The notes under the pieces are model-generated. The model was not told where the DNA came from and searched no databases. It saw only the letters and a program-made list of their open reading frames with translations. The translations under genes and the position numbers were made by a program. Of a stretch of DNA of 64,000 nucleotides, positions 43,665 through 55,390 are shown in pieces. Positions within the stretch are counted from its first letter, which is position 1, and the number at the start of each line of letters is the position of its first letter. The DNA lies in assembly GCF_027596085.1 (NCBI RefSeq), contig NC_072470.1, positions 6,811,787 to 6,875,786 of the forward strand, given 5' to 3'. Origin of the DNA: Anoplopoma fimbria (lineage: Eukaryota; Chordata; Actinopteri; Perciformes; Anoplopomatidae).

Positions 43665-43737
43665 GAGCAGATAGCTCCAGGAGATGTACGACTGCTTAGG
43701 AGACAGGAGGTTATAGGTTCAATCCCTATTTGGTGCA
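43665..43737 (+). tRNA. tRNA-like unit R6
   Basis: 73 nt. 1-7 GAGCAGA pairs partly with TTGGTGC; D stem 3 of 4; loop TTAGGAG; 5-nt variable region; T stem ATAGG/CCTAT perfect; B box GGTTCAATCC; TTTT at 43743-43746, 5 nt past the end. Confidence 0.45.
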
Positions 43738-43803
43738 GTGAGTTTTAGGTGTAAATCCCAGAATGAGGAGGTGAAATATGCAAAGAAACAGAGTCAAGTG
43801 TCA

Positions 43804-43876
43804 GAGCAGATAGCTCCAGGAGATGGACGGCTGCTTAGGAGACAGGAGGTTATAGGTTCAATCCCTCTTTGGTGCA
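43804..43876 (+). tRNA. tRNA-like unit R5
   Basis: As R6, with ATAGG/CCTCT in the T stem; TTTT at 43882-43885. Confidence 0.45.
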
Positions 43877-43942
43877 GTGAATTTTAGGTCTAACACCCAG
43901 AATGAGGAGGTGAAATATGCAAAGAAACAGAGTCAAGTGTCA

Positions 43943-44015
43943 GAGCAGATAGCTCCAGGAGATGGACGACTGCTTAGGAGACAGTAGGTTATGGGTTCAA
44001 TCCCTATTTGGTGCA
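43943..44015 (+). tRNA. tRNA-like unit R4
   Basis: As R6, 139 bp further out; TTTT at 44021-44024. Confidence 0.45.
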
Positions 44016-44081
44016 GTGAGTTTTAGGTGTAATTCCCAGAATGAGGAGGTGAAATATGCAAAGAAACAGAGTCAAGTGTCA

Positions 44082-44154
44082 GAGCAGATAGCTCCAGGAG
44101 ATGGACGACTGCTTAAGAGACAGGAGGTTATAGGTTCAATCCCTATTTGGTGCA
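44082..44154 (+). tRNA. tRNA-like unit R3
   Basis: As R6 but loop TTAAGAG (putative anticodon AAG), where the left-arm partner L3 has AGG; TTTT at 44160-44163. Confidence 0.45.
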
Positions 44155-44220
44155 GTGAGTTTTAGGTGTAATTCCCAGAATGAGGAGGTGAAATATGCAA
44201 AGAAACAGAGTCAAGTGTCA

Positions 44221-44293
44221 GAACAGATAGCTCGTGGAGATGGACGACTGCTTAGAAGACAGGAGGTTATGGGTTCGATTCTTATGTGTGGCA
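44221..44293 (+). tRNA. tRNA-like unit R2
   Basis: Mirror of L2: loop TTAGAAG, B box GGTTCGATTC, TTTT at 44299-44302. Confidence 0.4.
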
Positions 44294-44362
44294 ATGAATT
44301 TTAAGGTCCAACTCCCAAATGACGAAGTCAAATATACGAAACGAACATCTCAAAGTGTGTGA

Positions 44363-44433
44363 GAGGTGATGGCGTGGTTACGCTCTGCCCGGTTTGTACG
44401 CCGTCGAGCCGGGTTCGATTCTCACCCTAGTGA
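44363..44433 (+). ncRNA. tRNA-like unit R1
   Basis: GAGGTGATGGCGTGGTTACG followed by a perfect B box GGTTCGATTC at 44412-44421. A tight GCGT/ACGC D stem with a 4-nt loop, and GGTGA/TCACC could pair the ends. No TTTT close by. Confidence 0.45.
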
Positions 44434-44554
44434 GGACATCAATCCAGTGCCGGAGGGAGTTTGAGCAGTGAGTCTCCTCCCCGGTCTCCAGAGAAATAAA
44501 CGGAGAGGGTTATGACAAATAAATGCAAAGAAGCGGAAAGGGTTATGCTATTTT

Positions 44555-45825
44555 TTTTTTATTAAAAATTTAGCTGCACACAAAATAAAAAAAATTTGAA
44601 CCACCCCCCCTCATTCTTTTAGACTGTCAGAGTAACCGCAGGGCGGAAGAAGAGGAGGATGAAGAAGAAAAGGAACTCCGTCGGCGTCGTCTTCTTCTTC
44701 TTCAGGTCAGGTGTGGTAACTCTGCCCTCATCTGAGGAGAAAAGAAAAAAAGGACAACATTAGAATTTGCATCACAATTACAATTTTTTTATGACATACT
44801 ATTTATATATACTACAAGATTTGTTTGACTATTTTTAGGAGTACTACTACAACAGCAATAACAACTACTACTACTACTACTACTACTGCAACAATAATGA
44901 CTTCAACAACTACTAATAATAATAATCAACTTGATAATTACCAAATGTTTGTTCCATGCGCTCCCGTTCTCGTCTCCTCCAGGCCCTTCATGTGTCTTTG
45001 TTCATTCAGCAGTCTGAAGAAAAAACAGAGACACACATTTAGTTAATATATTAAGACTCTCCTTCTTCAGTGACAGATCTGGATTTATAAAGAGTGTTTG
45101 CATCAGATTTCATGCAAGATGGATCAAAATCTTTTAAAGAAAACACAGGTAGGTATATTGAGTCATACACTGCTGATGTCATCACAATGGGACGGGTGTG
45201 ACGGTGACATGGATTACTTTAAAGAGAATGACAATTATTTATGACTTTGACATTATAAGATATACTATACATTTTTTTAATGTTTTAATAGTTACTTACA
45301 TTTAGGGCCCTTTAGGTCACAAAATAACTCCCAATAATTAAGTGGAGATCTTCACTGTCTGTCAGTCCATTAATATGGCTACAAGGTAACAAATAATAAA
45401 ATAAAATAAAAATAAATAAATAAAACATTCATGTCAAGGTGGTCAAGTGATTTTGACAAATACTATGTGTGTTTCATTCTACACAATCTACTATGAATTA
45501 AAAAAGGCTAAAATACCAGATAAATATGAATACGTTGATTTACTGCTGATTACTTACTTGGTCTCGGAGGAGGCTGAGCAGCTTCTGATGAGCCTCCCTC
45601 TGTTTCTCCAGCTGCTCCTCCAACCTTCTCTGGAGGATGGAGACACAAAAACATACATTACAGACAGACAATCGTTCGTATATGAAAAGCATGTTTTACA
45701 TCTGTTTTCAGTTGGCATTTTGTTTTTCAAGTCCTCCTCACCTTGATGTCCTCGTCTCCATCCAGTCTGCTGCTCCTCGTCCAACACCTTGTGTCTTCAC
45801 TCTGAGAACCAACAAAGAACACAAA
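44555..45825 (-). other. Four-exon mini-gene, right-arm copy
   Basis: Inverted copy of the left mini-gene: exon a about 45742-45825, exon b 45558-45629 (72 bp), exon c 44942-45013 (72 bp), exon d from 44731 down to a poly(A) signal at 44563-44558. With exon b at 72 bp, the first ATG frame runs 54 codons to a stop at the exon c/d junction. A second frame gives LEEQLEKQREAHQKLLSLL, a convincing coiled-coil heptad pattern that stops four codons into exon c. I do not recognise a known gene with confidence; the similarity of that stretch to kinesin-1 heavy chain (REAHQK...LRDE) is only suggestive. Confidence 0.5.
45014..45557 (-). other. Mini-gene intron b-c, right copy
   Basis: Mirror of 39,491-40,034; nothing else recognised. 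Confidence 0.6.
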
Positions 45826-45845
45826 TGCGCTCCTTAAATGGGCTG

Positions 45846-45853
45846 TGACGTCA
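45846..45853. promoter_or_regulatory. Perfect CRE (TGACGTCA), right arm
   Basis: Mirror copy of the left-arm CRE upstream of exon a. Confidence 0.7.
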
Positions 45854-45966
45854 GCTTCAGATATTCTGACATTCTTAACGTTAAATCACACAGAATGACG
45901 TCTGAAACCTCGTTTCCACACAGTTTTGTTTTATGTCCCTATTGTATATTAGTTTGTTTAAGAACT

Positions 45967-45980
45967 GCGCCCCCTAGTGT
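45967..45980 (-). promoter_or_regulatory. CTCF-like motif, right arm
   Basis: GCGCCCCCTAGTGT, inverse of the left copy. The two face towards each other across the tRNA-like core. Confidence 0.55.
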
Positions 45981-46041
45981 TCAACGAAATGAAATGCATC
46001 TCTTAAGGGATGGCTAGAAACGCCCCAAAATGGGAGATCGA

Positions 46042-49000
46042 CATACTATACTAAGACTATATTTCATCATTTTGACATACTATACTATGACTTTTTTTCA
46101 ACTTTTTGACATACTATACAATGCATTTTTTCAAACAAACTATACTATGACTTTATTTAGACTTTTTTCAACATACATACTATACTATGACTTTTTTGAT
46201 TTTTTTCGACATACTATACTATGACTTTTTTCAAACATACTATACTATGACTTTTTTTCAACTTTTTGATTTATACAATTTTTTCAACATACTATACTAT
46301 GACTTTATTTTTGACAACTTTTTTGACATACTATACTATGACTTTTTTTTTGACAACTTTTTGACATACTATACTATGACTTTTTTTTTTCAAACATACT
46401 ATACTATGACTTTATTTAGACTTTTTTCAACATACTATACTATGACTTTATCGACATACTATATTTTGACTTTTTTTACTATACTATGACTTTTTATCGA
46501 CATACTATATTTTGACTTTTTTTCACTTTTTTTCGACATACTATACTATGACTTTTTTTCAACTTTTTGACATACTATACAATGAATTTTTTCAAACAAA
46601 CTATACTATGACTTTATTTAGACTTTTTTCAACATACTATACTATGACTTTATCGACATACTATATTTTGACTTTTTTTCACTTTTTTTCGACATACTAT
46701 ACTATGACTTTTTTTCAACTTTTTGACATACTATACTATGACTTTTTTTCAACTTTTTGACATACTATACAATGAATTTTTTCAAACAAACTATACTATG
46801 ACTTTATTTAGACTTTTTTCAACATACTATACTATGACTTTATCGACATACTATATTTTGACTTTTTTTCACTTTTTTTTTTTGACTTTTTTTTTCGACA
46901 TACTATACTATGACTTTTTTTGAACTTTTCGACATGCTATGGTATGACTTTTTTCAAACATACTATACTATGACTTTATTTAGACTTTTTTCAACATACT
47001 ATACTATGACTTTATCGACATACTATATTTTGACTTTTTTTCACTTTTTTTCGACATACTATACAATGACTTTTTTTCAACTTTTTGACATATTATACAA
47101 TGAATTTTTTCAAACAAACTATACTATGACTTTATTTAGACTTTTTTCAACATACTATATTTTGACTTTTTTTGACTTTTTTTCCACTTTTTTTCGACAT
47201 ACTATACTATGACTTTTTTTCAACTTTTTGACATACTATACTATGACTTTTTTTCAACTTTTTGACATACTATACAATGAATTTTTTCAAACAAACTATA
47301 CTATGACATTATTTAGACTTTTTTCAACATACTATACTATGACTTTATCGACATACTATATTTTGACTTTTTTTATACACTTTTTTTATGACGACATACT
47401 ATACTATGACTTTTTTTATACTATGACAACTTTTTTTCAACTTTTTGACATACTATACAATGAATTTTTTCAAACAAACTATACTATGACATTATTTAGA
47501 CTTTTTTCAACATACGATACTATGACTTTATCGACATACTATATTTTGACTTTTTTTCACTTTTTTTCGACATACTATACTATGACTTTTTTTTCAACTT
47601 TTTGACATACTATACTATGACTTTTTTTCAACTTTTTGACATATTATACAATGAATTTTTTCAAACAAACTATACTATGACTTTATTTAGACTTTTTTCA
47701 ACATACTATACTATGACTTTATCGACATACTATATTTTGACTTTTTTTCACTTTTTTTCGACATACTATACTATGACTTTTTTTCAACTTTTTGACATAC
47801 TATACAATGAATTTTTTCAAACAAACTATACTATGACATTATTTAGACTTTTTTCAACATACTATACTATGACTTTATCGACATACTATATTTTGACTTT
47901 TTTTCACTTTTTTTCGACATACTATACTATGACTTTTTTTCAACTTTTTGACATACTATACTATGACTTTTTTTCAACTTTTTGACATATTATACAATTA
48001 ATTTTTTCAAACAAACTATACTATGACATTATTTAGACTTTTTTCAACATACTATACTATGACTTTATCGACATACTATATTTTGACTTTTTTTCACTTT
48101 TTTTCGACATACTATACTATGACTTTTTTTCATCTTTTTGACATACTATACTATGACTTTTTTTGAACTTTTCGACATGCTATGGTATGACTTTTTTCAA
48201 ACATACTATACTATGACTTTATTTAGACTTTTTTCAACATACTATACTATGACTTTATCGACATACTATATTTTGACTTTTTTTCGACATACTATACAAT
48301 GACTTTTTTTCAACTTTTTGACATATTATACAATGAATTTTTTCAAACAAACTATACTATGACTTTATTTAGACTTTTTTCAACATAATATATATTTTGA
48401 CTTTTTTTCGACATACTATACTATGACTTTTTTTCAACTTTTTGACATACTATAGCATGACTTTTTTTCAACTTTTTGACATATTATACAATCAATTTTT
48501 TCAAACAAACTATACTATGACTTTATTTAGACTTTTTTCAACATACTATACTATGACTTTTTTTCAACTTTTTGACATACTATACTATGACTTTTTTCAA
48601 CTTTTTGACATATTATACAATCAATTTTTTCAAACAAACTATACTATGACTTTATTTAGACTTTTTTCAACATACTATACTATGACTTTTTTTCAACTTT
48701 TTGACATACTATACTATGACTTTTTTTCAACTTTTTGACATATTATACAATGAATTTTTTCAAACAAACTATACTATGACTTTATTTAGACTTTTTTCAA
48801 CATACTATACTATGACTTTATCGACATACTATATTTTGACTTTTTTTCACTTTTTTTCGACATACTATACTATGACTTTTTTTCAACTTTTTGACATACT
48901 ATACTATGACTTTTTTTCAACTTTTTGACATACTATACAATGAATTTTTTCAAACAAACTATACTATGACTTTATTTAGACTTTTTTCAACATACTATAC

Positions 49001-52000
49001 TATGACTTTATCGACATACTATATTTTGACTTTTTTTAACTTTTTTTCGACATACTATACTATGACTTTTTTTCAACTTTTTGACATACTATACTATGAC
49101 TTTTTTCAAACACACTATACTATGACTTTATTTAGACTTTTTTCAACATACTATACTATGACTTTATCGACATACTATATTTTGACTTTTTTTCGACATA
49201 CTATACTATGACTTTTTTTCAACTTTTTGACATACTATACAATGAATTTTTTCAAACAAACTATACTATGACTTTATTTAGACTTTTTTCAACATACTAT
49301 ACTATGACTTTATCGACATACTATATTTTGACTTTTTTTCACTTTTTTTCGACATACTATACTATGACTTTTTTTCAACTTTTTGACATACTATACTATG
49401 CCTTTTTTCAAACATACTATACTATGACTTTATTTAGACTTTTTTCAACATACTATACTATGACTTTATCGACATACTATATTTTGACTTTTTTTCGACA
49501 TACTATACTATGACTTTTTTTCAACTTTTTGACATACTATACAATGAATTTTTTCAAACAAACTATACTATGACTTTATTTAGACTTTTTTCAACATACT
49601 ATACTATGACTTTATCGACATACTATATTTTGACTTTTTTTCACTTTTTTTCGACATACTATACTATGACTTTTTTTCAACTTTTTGACATACTATACTA
49701 TGACTTTTTTTCAACTTTTTGACATATTATACAATGATTTTTTTCAAACAAACTATACTATGACTTTATTTAGACTTTTTTCAACATACTATACTATGAC
49801 TTTATCGACATACTATATTTTGACTTTTTTTCACATTTTTTCGACATACTATACTATGACTTTTTTTCATCTTTTTGACATACTATACTATGACTTTTTT
49901 TGAACTTTTCGACATGCTATGGTATGACTTTTTTCAAACATACTATACTATGACTTTATTTAGACTTTTTTCAACATACTATACTATGACTTTATCGACA
50001 TACTATATTTTGACTTTTTTTCGACATACTATACTATGACTTTTTTTCAACTTTTTGACATACTATACAATGAATTTTTTCAAACAAACTATACTATGAC
50101 TTTATTTAGACTTTTTTCAACATACTATACTATGACTTTATCGACATACTATATTTTGACTTTTTTTCACTTTTTTTCGACATACTATACTGACTTTTTT
50201 TCAACTTTTTGACATACTATACTATGACTTTTTTTCAACTTTTTGACATACTATACAATGATTTTTTTCAAACAAACTATACTATGACATTATTTAGACT
50301 TTTTTCAACATACTATACTATGACTTTATCGACATACTATATTTTGACTTTTTTTCACTTTTTTTTGACATACTATACTATGACTTTTTTTTCACTTTTC
50401 GACATGCTATGGTATGACTTTTTTCAAACATACTATACTATGACTTTATCGACATACTATATTTTGACTTTTTTTCACTTTTTTTCGACATACTATACAA
50501 TGACTTTTTTTCAACTTTTTGACATATTATACAATGAATTTTTTCAAACAAACTATACTATGACTTTATTTAGACTTTTTTCAACATACTATATTTTGAC
50601 TTTTTTTCACTTTTTTTCGACATACTATACTATGACTTTTTTTCAACTTTTTGACATACTATACATGACTTTTTTCAACTTTTTGACATATTATACAATG
50701 AATTTTTTCAAACAAACTATACTATGACTTTATTTAGACTTTTTTCAACATACTATACTATGACTTTATCGACATACTATATTTTGACTTTTTTTTTTTC
50801 ACTTTCTTTCGACATACTATACTATGACTTTTTTTCAACTTTTTGACATACTATACTATGACTTTTTTTCAACTTTTTGACATACTATACAATGAATTTT
50901 TTCAAACAAACTATACTATGACTTTATTTAGACTTTTTTCAACATACTATACTATGACTTTATCGACATACTATATTTTGACTTTTTTTACTATAGATGA
51001 CATACTATACTATGACTTTTTTTCAACTTTTTGACATACTATACTATGACTTTTTTCAAACACACTATACTATGACTTTATTTAGACTTTTTTCAACATA
51101 CTATACTATGAATTTATCGACATACTATATTTTGACTTTTTTTCACTTTTTTTTTCGACATACTATACTATGACTTTTTTTCAACTTTTTGACATACTAT
51201 ACTATGACTTTATCGACATACTATAGTATGACATTTAAAAAAATTGTACATGCTATACAATGACTTTATTTAGACTTTTTTCAAGATACTATACTATGAC
51301 TTTATCGACATATTATATTTTGACTTTTTTTCACTTTTTTTTTTCGACATACTATACTATGACTTTTTCAACTTTTTGACATACTATACTATGCCTTTTT
51401 TTTTTTTTCAACTTTTCGACATACTATACTATGACTTTTTTTCAACTTTTTGACATACTATACAATGCATTTTTTCAAACAAACTATACTATGACATTAT
51501 TTAGACTTTTTTCAACATACTATACTATGACTTTATCGACATACTATATTTTGACTTTTTTTTTTTTCGACATACTATACTATGACTTTTTTTCATCTTT
51601 TTGACATACTATACTATGACTTTTTTTGAACTTTTCGACATGCTATGGTATGACTTTTTTCAAACATACTATACTATGACTTTATTTAGACTTTTTTCAA
51701 CATACTATACTATGACTTTATCGACATACTATATTTTGACTTTTTTTCACTTTTTTTCGACATACTATACAATGACATTTTTTTTTTTCAACTTTTTGAC
51801 ATATTATACAATGAATTTTTTCAAACAAACTATACTATGACTTTATTTAGACTTTTTTCAACATACTATACTATGACTTTATCGACATACTATATTTTGA
51901 CTTTTTTCACTTTTTTTTTTTGACGACATACTATACTATGACTTTTTTTCATCTTTTTGACATACTATACTATGATTTTTTTCAACTTTTCGACATGCTA

Positions 52001-53475
52001 TGGTATGACTTTTTTTCAACATACTATACTATGACTTTATTTAGACTTTTTTCAACATACTATACTATGACTTTATCGACATACTATATTTTGACTTTTT
52101 TTACTTTTTTTTTCAACTTTTTGACATACTATACAATGACTTTTTTTCAACTTTTTGACATATTATACAATGAATTTTTTCAAACAAACTATACTATGAC
52201 TTTATTTAGACTTTTTTCAACATACTATATTTTGACTTTTTTTCACTTTTTTTCGACATACTATACTATGACTTTTTTTCAACTTTTTGACATACTATAG
52301 CATGACTTTTTTTCAACTTTTTGACATATTATACAATGAATTTTTTCAAACAAACTATACTATGACTTTATTTAGACTTTTTTCAACATACTATATTATG
52401 ACTTTATCGACATACTATATTTTGACTTTTTTTCACTTTTTTTCGACATACTATACTATGACTTTTTTTCAACTTTTTGACATACTATACTATGACTTTT
52501 TTTCAACTTTTTGACATACTATACAATGAATTTTTTCAAACAAACTATACTATGACTTTATTTAGACTTTTTTCAACATACTATACTATGACTTTATCGA
52601 CATACTATATTTTGACTTTTTTTCGACATACTATACTATGACTTTTTTTCAACTTTTTGACATACTATACTATGACATACTTTTTTTTTTTCAACTTTTT
52701 TTTTTCAAACATACTATACTATGACATGCTATGGTATGACTTTTTTTCGACATACTATACTATGACTTTTTTTCAACTTTTTGACATACTATAGCATGAC
52801 TTTTTTTCAACTTTTTGACATATTATACAATGAATTTTTTCAAACAAACTATACTATGACTTTATTTAGACTTTTTTCAACATACTATATTATGACTTTA
52901 TCGACATACTATATTTTGACTTTTTTTCGACATACTATACTATGACTTTTTTTCAACTTTTTGACATACTATACTATGACTTTTTTTCAACTTTTTGACA
53001 TACTATACAATGAATTTTTTCAAACAAACTATACTATGACTTTATTTAGACTTTTTTCAACATACTATACTATGACTTTATCGACATACTATATTTTGAC
53101 TTTTTTTCACTTTTTTTCGACATACTATACTATGACTTTTTTTCAACTTTTTGACATACTATACTATGCCTTTTTTTTCAACTTTTCGACATGCTATGGT
53201 ATGACTTTTTTTCGACATACTATACTATGACATTATTTAGACTTTTTTCAACATACTATACTATGACTTTATCGACATACTATATTTTGACTTTTTTTCG
53301 ACATACTATACTATGACTTTTTTTCATCTTTTTGACATACTATACTATGATTTTTTTCAACTTTTCGACATGCTATGGTATGACTTTTTTTCAACATACT
53401 ATACTATGATTTTATCGACATACTATATTTTGACTTTTTTTTTACTTTTTTTCGACATACGACTTTTTGGTTTTT
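46042..53475. repeat. Satellite array B', right arm (7.4 kb)
   Basis: Reverse-orientation counterpart of array B (TTTTTTTCGACATACTATAC). The 190-bp higher-order pattern is present, about 39 units, but almost every unit carries the TATCGACATACTATATTTTG variant, whereas the left array mostly carries the TATTTCAATAAAG form. Occasional AT-hook-like or scrambled monomers occur (for example near 52,660-52,740). Confidence 0.96.
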
Positions 53476-54165
53476 TTTGACATACTATATCTTTGAAATA
53501 ACTTATTTTTATGACATTGCGAATTTTTTATAAGTAACTATAACTTTTACAACTTTTTTCAGGACTACTACTACTACTACTACAACACTAACAAGAACTA
53601 CTACTAGAACAATAATTAAAATTTGACTGCTATCACTTCAACAAATACAAAAACTAATAATAATGATAACATTCTTGATAGTTACCAAATGTTTGTTCCA
53701 AGCGCTCCCGTTCTCGTCTTCTCTTGGCCCTTCATGCGTCTTTGTTCATTCAGCAGTCTCAAGAAAAAACAGAGATTACATTACAGACAGCCAATCGTTC
53801 ATATATGAAAAGCATGTTTTACATCTTTTTTCAGATGGCATTTTGTTTTTCAGGTCCACCTCTCCTCACCTTGATGTCCTCGTCTCCATCCAGTCTGCTG
53901 CTCCTCGTCCAACACCTTGTGTCTTCACTCTGAGAACCAACAAAGAACACAAATGCGCTCCTTAAATGGGCTGTGACGTCAGCTTCAGGTATTCTGACAT
54001 TCTTAACGTTAAATCACACAGAATGACGTCTGAAACCTCGTTTCCACACAGTTTTGTTTTATGTCCCTATTGCATAGAAGTTAGTTTAAGAACTGCGCCC
54101 CCTAGTGTTCAACGAAATGAAATGCATCTCTTAAGGGATGGCTAGAAACGCCCCAAAATGGGAAA
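53476..54165 (-). pseudogene. Third mini-gene copy, internally deleted
   Basis: Minus-strand copy of the arm edge and mini-gene: CTCF-like motif 54095-54108, CRE 53974-53981, exon a ending at about 53,868 and exon c at about 53,688-53,759. Exon b and most of intron b-c are missing: CAGAGA of the post-exon-c sequence runs straight into TTACATTACAGACAG of intron a-b. Exon d is absent. It ends at CCCCAAAATGGGA, the same point at which the main arm copies give way to satellite. Confidence 0.8.
54095..54108 (-). promoter_or_regulatory. CTCF-like motif, third copy
   Basis: Same 14-bp motif and orientation as the right-arm copy. Confidence 0.5.
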
Positions 54166-54680
54166 TGAGTTATATGTCGGTTTTGTCAGCGTTTTGTGTT
54201 TAATATTTAGTTAATAAACATATTAACCACTATGCATGCTCTGTGTTACACATGAATCTGTTGGTGTCTGGCTACGACCATACTGTTCATTATGATCATG
54301 TTTTGGCTGTTCAGCCCCTGATTGCCATGATAACTCACAACTAACGTCAGCTCCAGTCTCCTTTATCCTCTGGTCCTCCATATGTCTTTGTGAAGCAGGT
54401 TCCCAATTCAATAAATGTTATAAATCACTCAGCAAAGACAAACCCTAATCTGTTAGGTTTGTCAGTATGCCCCACCATTTCCTGAAGCCACGTTTTAAGT
54501 AAATCATAGTGTGAATGCCAGTCAGTATTTGTTTTTGAGGAAAATAATGAAATATTTGCAAAATAATACATACCTGAGTATACAGGTGATGGGGCTGTGT
54601 CCTCAAGTCCACGGCATGGAGCTGCACTGTAATCCAGTTAACAAAATGTAATGAGCAAATTAAAAAATGAAATTTAAAAA
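54166..54680. other. Right shoulder sequence
   Basis: Reverse complement of the left shoulder at both ends (CATGCTCTGTGTTACACATG at 54,235-54,254; GGAGCTGCACTGTAATCCAG near 54,618), with about 350 bp in the middle that the left lacks. No gene recognised. Confidence 0.8.
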
Positions 54681-55390
54681 GTCAAAAAACATTCATGCTG
54701 TAGTACGTTGAAAAAAGTCATAGTATGGTATGTCAAGAAAAAAGTCATACTATAGTATGTCGAAAAAAACCAACTAAAAGTCATAGTATGGTATGTCGAA
54801 AAAAACATTCATAGTATAGTATGTCGAAAAAAGTCAAAAAAACATTCATGCTATAGTAGGTTGAAAAAAGCCATAGTATAGTATGTCGAAAAAAAGTCAT
54901 GCTATAGTCGGACGAAAAAACAATCATAGTATATATAGTATGTCAAAGAAAGTCGAAAAAATGTCATACTATCGTATGTCGAAAAAAGTACACAAAAGTC
55001 ATGCTATAGTATGTCAAAAAAAGTCATACTATATAGCATGTCGAAAAAAGTCATAGTATAGTACGTCGAAAAAAGTAATACGATAGTATGTGGCTAAAAG
55101 TCGAAAAAACATTCATATTATAGCATGTCGAAAAAAATCATGGTATGGTATGTCAAAAAATGTAAAAAAAAATGTCATGCTATAGTATGTCAAAAAAAGT
55201 CATAGTATAGTACGTCGAAAAAAGTCATAGGATATGTGGCTAAAAGTCGAAAAAAACTTTCACACTATAGCATGTCGAAATAAATCATGGTATGGTGTGT
55301 CAAAAAAAGTTTTATTGTTTGTCAAAAAAAAGTCATAGTATGTGGAGTAGAGTAGAGTAGAAAAAGTCATGGGATAGTATGTCAATTGTT
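54681..55390. repeat. Outer satellite block, right (array A')
   Basis: Degenerate monomers such as GTCATAGTATGGTATGTC and ATAGTATGTCGAAAAAA, in the opposite orientation to array B' and mirroring array A on the left. Confidence 0.9.

Larger units (their letters stand above)
42675..46041 (-). repeat. Right arm of the central palindrome
   Basis: Near-exact reverse complement of 39,010-42,363. The identity runs on through the arm edge (CGATCTCCCATTTTGGGG) into the first satellite monomers, including a shared variant monomer AGTCTTAGTATAG, so the satellite was already there when the inversion-duplication occurred. Confidence 0.97.

Noticed and set aside
39010..46041. Palindrome as an assembly artefact
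   Set aside because: Arms differ by indels and substitutions (exon b 2 bp, (TAG)n run, unit 3 loop), the flanking arrays differ in length and variant content, and the L1 is on one side only. Not fully excluded without long reads.
23035..53475. CRISPR-like array of repeats and spacers
   Set aside because: The intervals are themselves variants of the same monomer, the setting is a vertebrate genome and no cas genes exist.
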